This document shows positions 13,745 through 14,708 of a stretch of 14,708 nucleotides of DNA, in pieces. Both the position numbers and the translations under genes were made by a program. The stretch comes from Candidatus Kaiserbacteria bacterium RIFCSPHIGHO2_02_FULL_54_11b (lineage in GTDB: Bacteria; Patescibacteriota; Minisyncoccia; Phycocordibacterales; UBA2100), in assembly GCA_001781275.1 (NCBI GenBank), contig MFLH01000016.1, positions 6,841 through 21,548 of the forward strand, read 5' to 3'. How positions within the stretch are numbered: the first letter of the stretch is position 1; every line of letters begins with the position of its first letter. The notes beneath the pieces were generated by a model that saw nothing but the letters and a program-made list of their open reading frames with translations, did not search any database and was not told the origin of the DNA.

Positions 13745-14708
13745 CTACCGAATAGACTTTCTGACAATCTCAGCGTGTTCGGAGACGACTTTGTCCCACG
13801 TTTGGTCCATGGGAAGCTCGGCGACGAGACTAAGGGCCGCGTGGTAGTGGATGGCGTTGAGCATCCGCTCCATCGCCTCTTGGAGCGAAGCGTCGCTCAT
13901 TGGGTCGAATTGCAGAGAATCAGGAAGATTGGCCGAGAGGCCGTTGTCGCGGGAGATGAGCGCTGGCTTGCCAAGGGCGAGTGCTTCGAGGATGAAATTG
14001 GAGTTGAATTCGGTAAGTGCAGGCGCGAGGGCGACGGATGAAGCGTTGATGCATTCAAAAAGCGTTTTTTGATTCACCTTTGGCACTATCTCCACATTTT
14101 CCCCGAGGAGCGCGGCGCGGGCCTTGAGTGCCGCTTCATCGGGGCCTTCGCCGATGAGGACGAGACGTGCGTGCGGATATTTCTCGGCGATATCGCGGAA
14201 TACTTTCAAGACTCGCACGAGATTCTTGTACGAGACAAATCTGCCGGCAAAGAGGAATGTAAATGTATCCTCTTCAATCATTGCAGGAGATTTTGGCGGG
14301 AACGGATTTTGTATCAATGTGATTTTTTCCGCACTCACACCGTAGAAGCGTATATACAAATCCTTAAGGAAACCGCAGGGGATGACGACTGTATCGGCCC
14401 TGCGCACGACAAAGCGGACGAGGCGGTACAGCGTCGGCCTATCTTTCTTGAATAACCCCTGTTCGTAGTACGCCCGCATGGGGATACTGCGCTCCCCTTT
14501 TTCCACGACGCGCTCCCAGAGAGAATCCCCCCCTATTCTCAAGATAAAAGGCTTACGGAAAATACGCGAGAAAAGAGCCGAGGGGATTCCCGCGGTCGTG
14601 AGGTCGAATGCGTATATAACGTCGTGTCGGAGTGATTCACGGGCGACTGCTATGCCATACAGAAGCCACGAGACGAGCTTGCCGGAGGCGCGGCTTATGC
14701 GGATCACC
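13745..14708 (-). CDS. GT4-family glycosyltransferase, N-terminus cut by window edge
   Basis: 320 codons are visible. The frame is open at the right edge, and the first GTG there is not a real start, so the N-terminal Rossmann strand lies outside. HDVIYAFDLTTAGIP (28-42 of the visible part) and LRIGGDSLWER (56-66) belong to the acceptor half. LIQNPF (131-136), FLFAGRFVSYKNL (151-163), LIGEGPD (184-190) and TEFNSNFILEALALGKPALI (232-251) form the donor half, with E233-x7-E241. It ends in a TAG at 13745, and the next gene has its own promoter, so this is probably the last gene of an upstream unit. It transfers a sugar from an unknown NDP donor. Confidence 0.9.
   Translation of the reverse strand, partial: VIRISRASGKLVSWLLYGIAVARESLRHDVIYAFDLTTAGIPSALFSRIFRKPFILRIGGDSLWERVVEKGERSIPMRAYYEQGLFKKDRPTLYRLVRFVVRRADTVVIPCGFLKDLYIRFYGVSAEKITLIQNPFPPKSPAMIEEDTFTFLFAGRFVSYKNLVRVLKVFRDIAEKYPHARLVLIGEGPDEAALKARAALLGENVEIVPKVNQKTLFECINASSVALAPALTEFNSNFILEALALGKPALISRDNGLSANLPDSLQFDPMSDASLQEAMERMLNAIHYHAALSLVAELPMDQTWDKVVSEHAEIVRKSIR

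Noticed and set aside
13669..13767. TTG start of the AdoMetDC-like gene at 13767
   Set aside because: It would overlap the upstream GT and place a good -10 box inside the coding region; ATG 13668 sits 7 nt after that box.

Overview
This 14.7 kb window is a dense surface-glycan (polysaccharide or glycoprotein sugar) biosynthesis locus. Every gene I can support lies on the minus strand, so the reading order is from the right edge to the left. There are twelve coding regions: six glycosyltransferase polypeptides (five GT4-like, one exostosin/GT47-like), a set of nucleotide-sugar enzymes (GDP-mannose 4,6-dehydratase, two extended-SDR epimerase/dehydratases, a dehydrogenase domain fused to a glycosyltransferase, and a sugar C-methyltransferase), an asparagine synthase, a DUF817 membrane protein and a divergent AdoMet-decarboxylase-like protein. 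No rRNA, tRNA, CRISPR array, transposase or phage gene was seen. No Wzx, Wzy, ABC exporter or priming transferase is inside the window.

Organism: TGA is an ordinary stop, so this is standard bacterial code. Intergenic gaps are 45-141 nt and ORFs overlap as ATGA. Several unit starts look leaderless, and the short dehydrogenase domain and the glycosyltransferases have the style of Patescibacteria/CPR genomes (Parcubacteria-like). This placement is inference only; there is no marker gene in the window.

Layout, in transcription order. (1) 14708-13745: GT4, cut by the window edge. (2) 13668-13189: AdoMet-decarboxylase-like gene of clearly lower GC with its own promoter. (3) 13143-11441: DUF817 gene overlapping an epimerase by ATGA. 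(4) 11358-5320: an overlapping or closely packed operon of GT4-dehydrogenase fusion, GT4, GT4, gmd and GT47-like gene. (5) 5257-4079: C-methyltransferase. (6) 3937-2882: UXS-like SDR. (7) 2826-1: asnB, overlapping by ATGA a GT4 cut at the left edge.

Working together (inference): the dehydrogenase domain could make a UDP-uronate, the UXS-like SDR could decarboxylate it, Gmd makes GDP-4-keto-6-deoxymannose, the methyltransferase could C-methylate a keto sugar, the AsnB-like enzyme could amidate a uronic acid (as proposed for AsnB-like proteins in O-antigen loci), and the glycosyltransferases assemble the repeat unit.

Most notable signals: a recurrent promoter arrangement with a -10 box 6-7 nt before the start codon; a perfect 17-bp inverted repeat with nested alternative stems overlapping one promoter; a GT4/nucleotide-sugar-dehydrogenase fusion; a C-methyltransferase with an altered Y-H-E-H motif; and an AdoMet-decarboxylase-like protein that keeps the pyruvoyl Ser and the Cys but has Tyr in place of the catalytic His.
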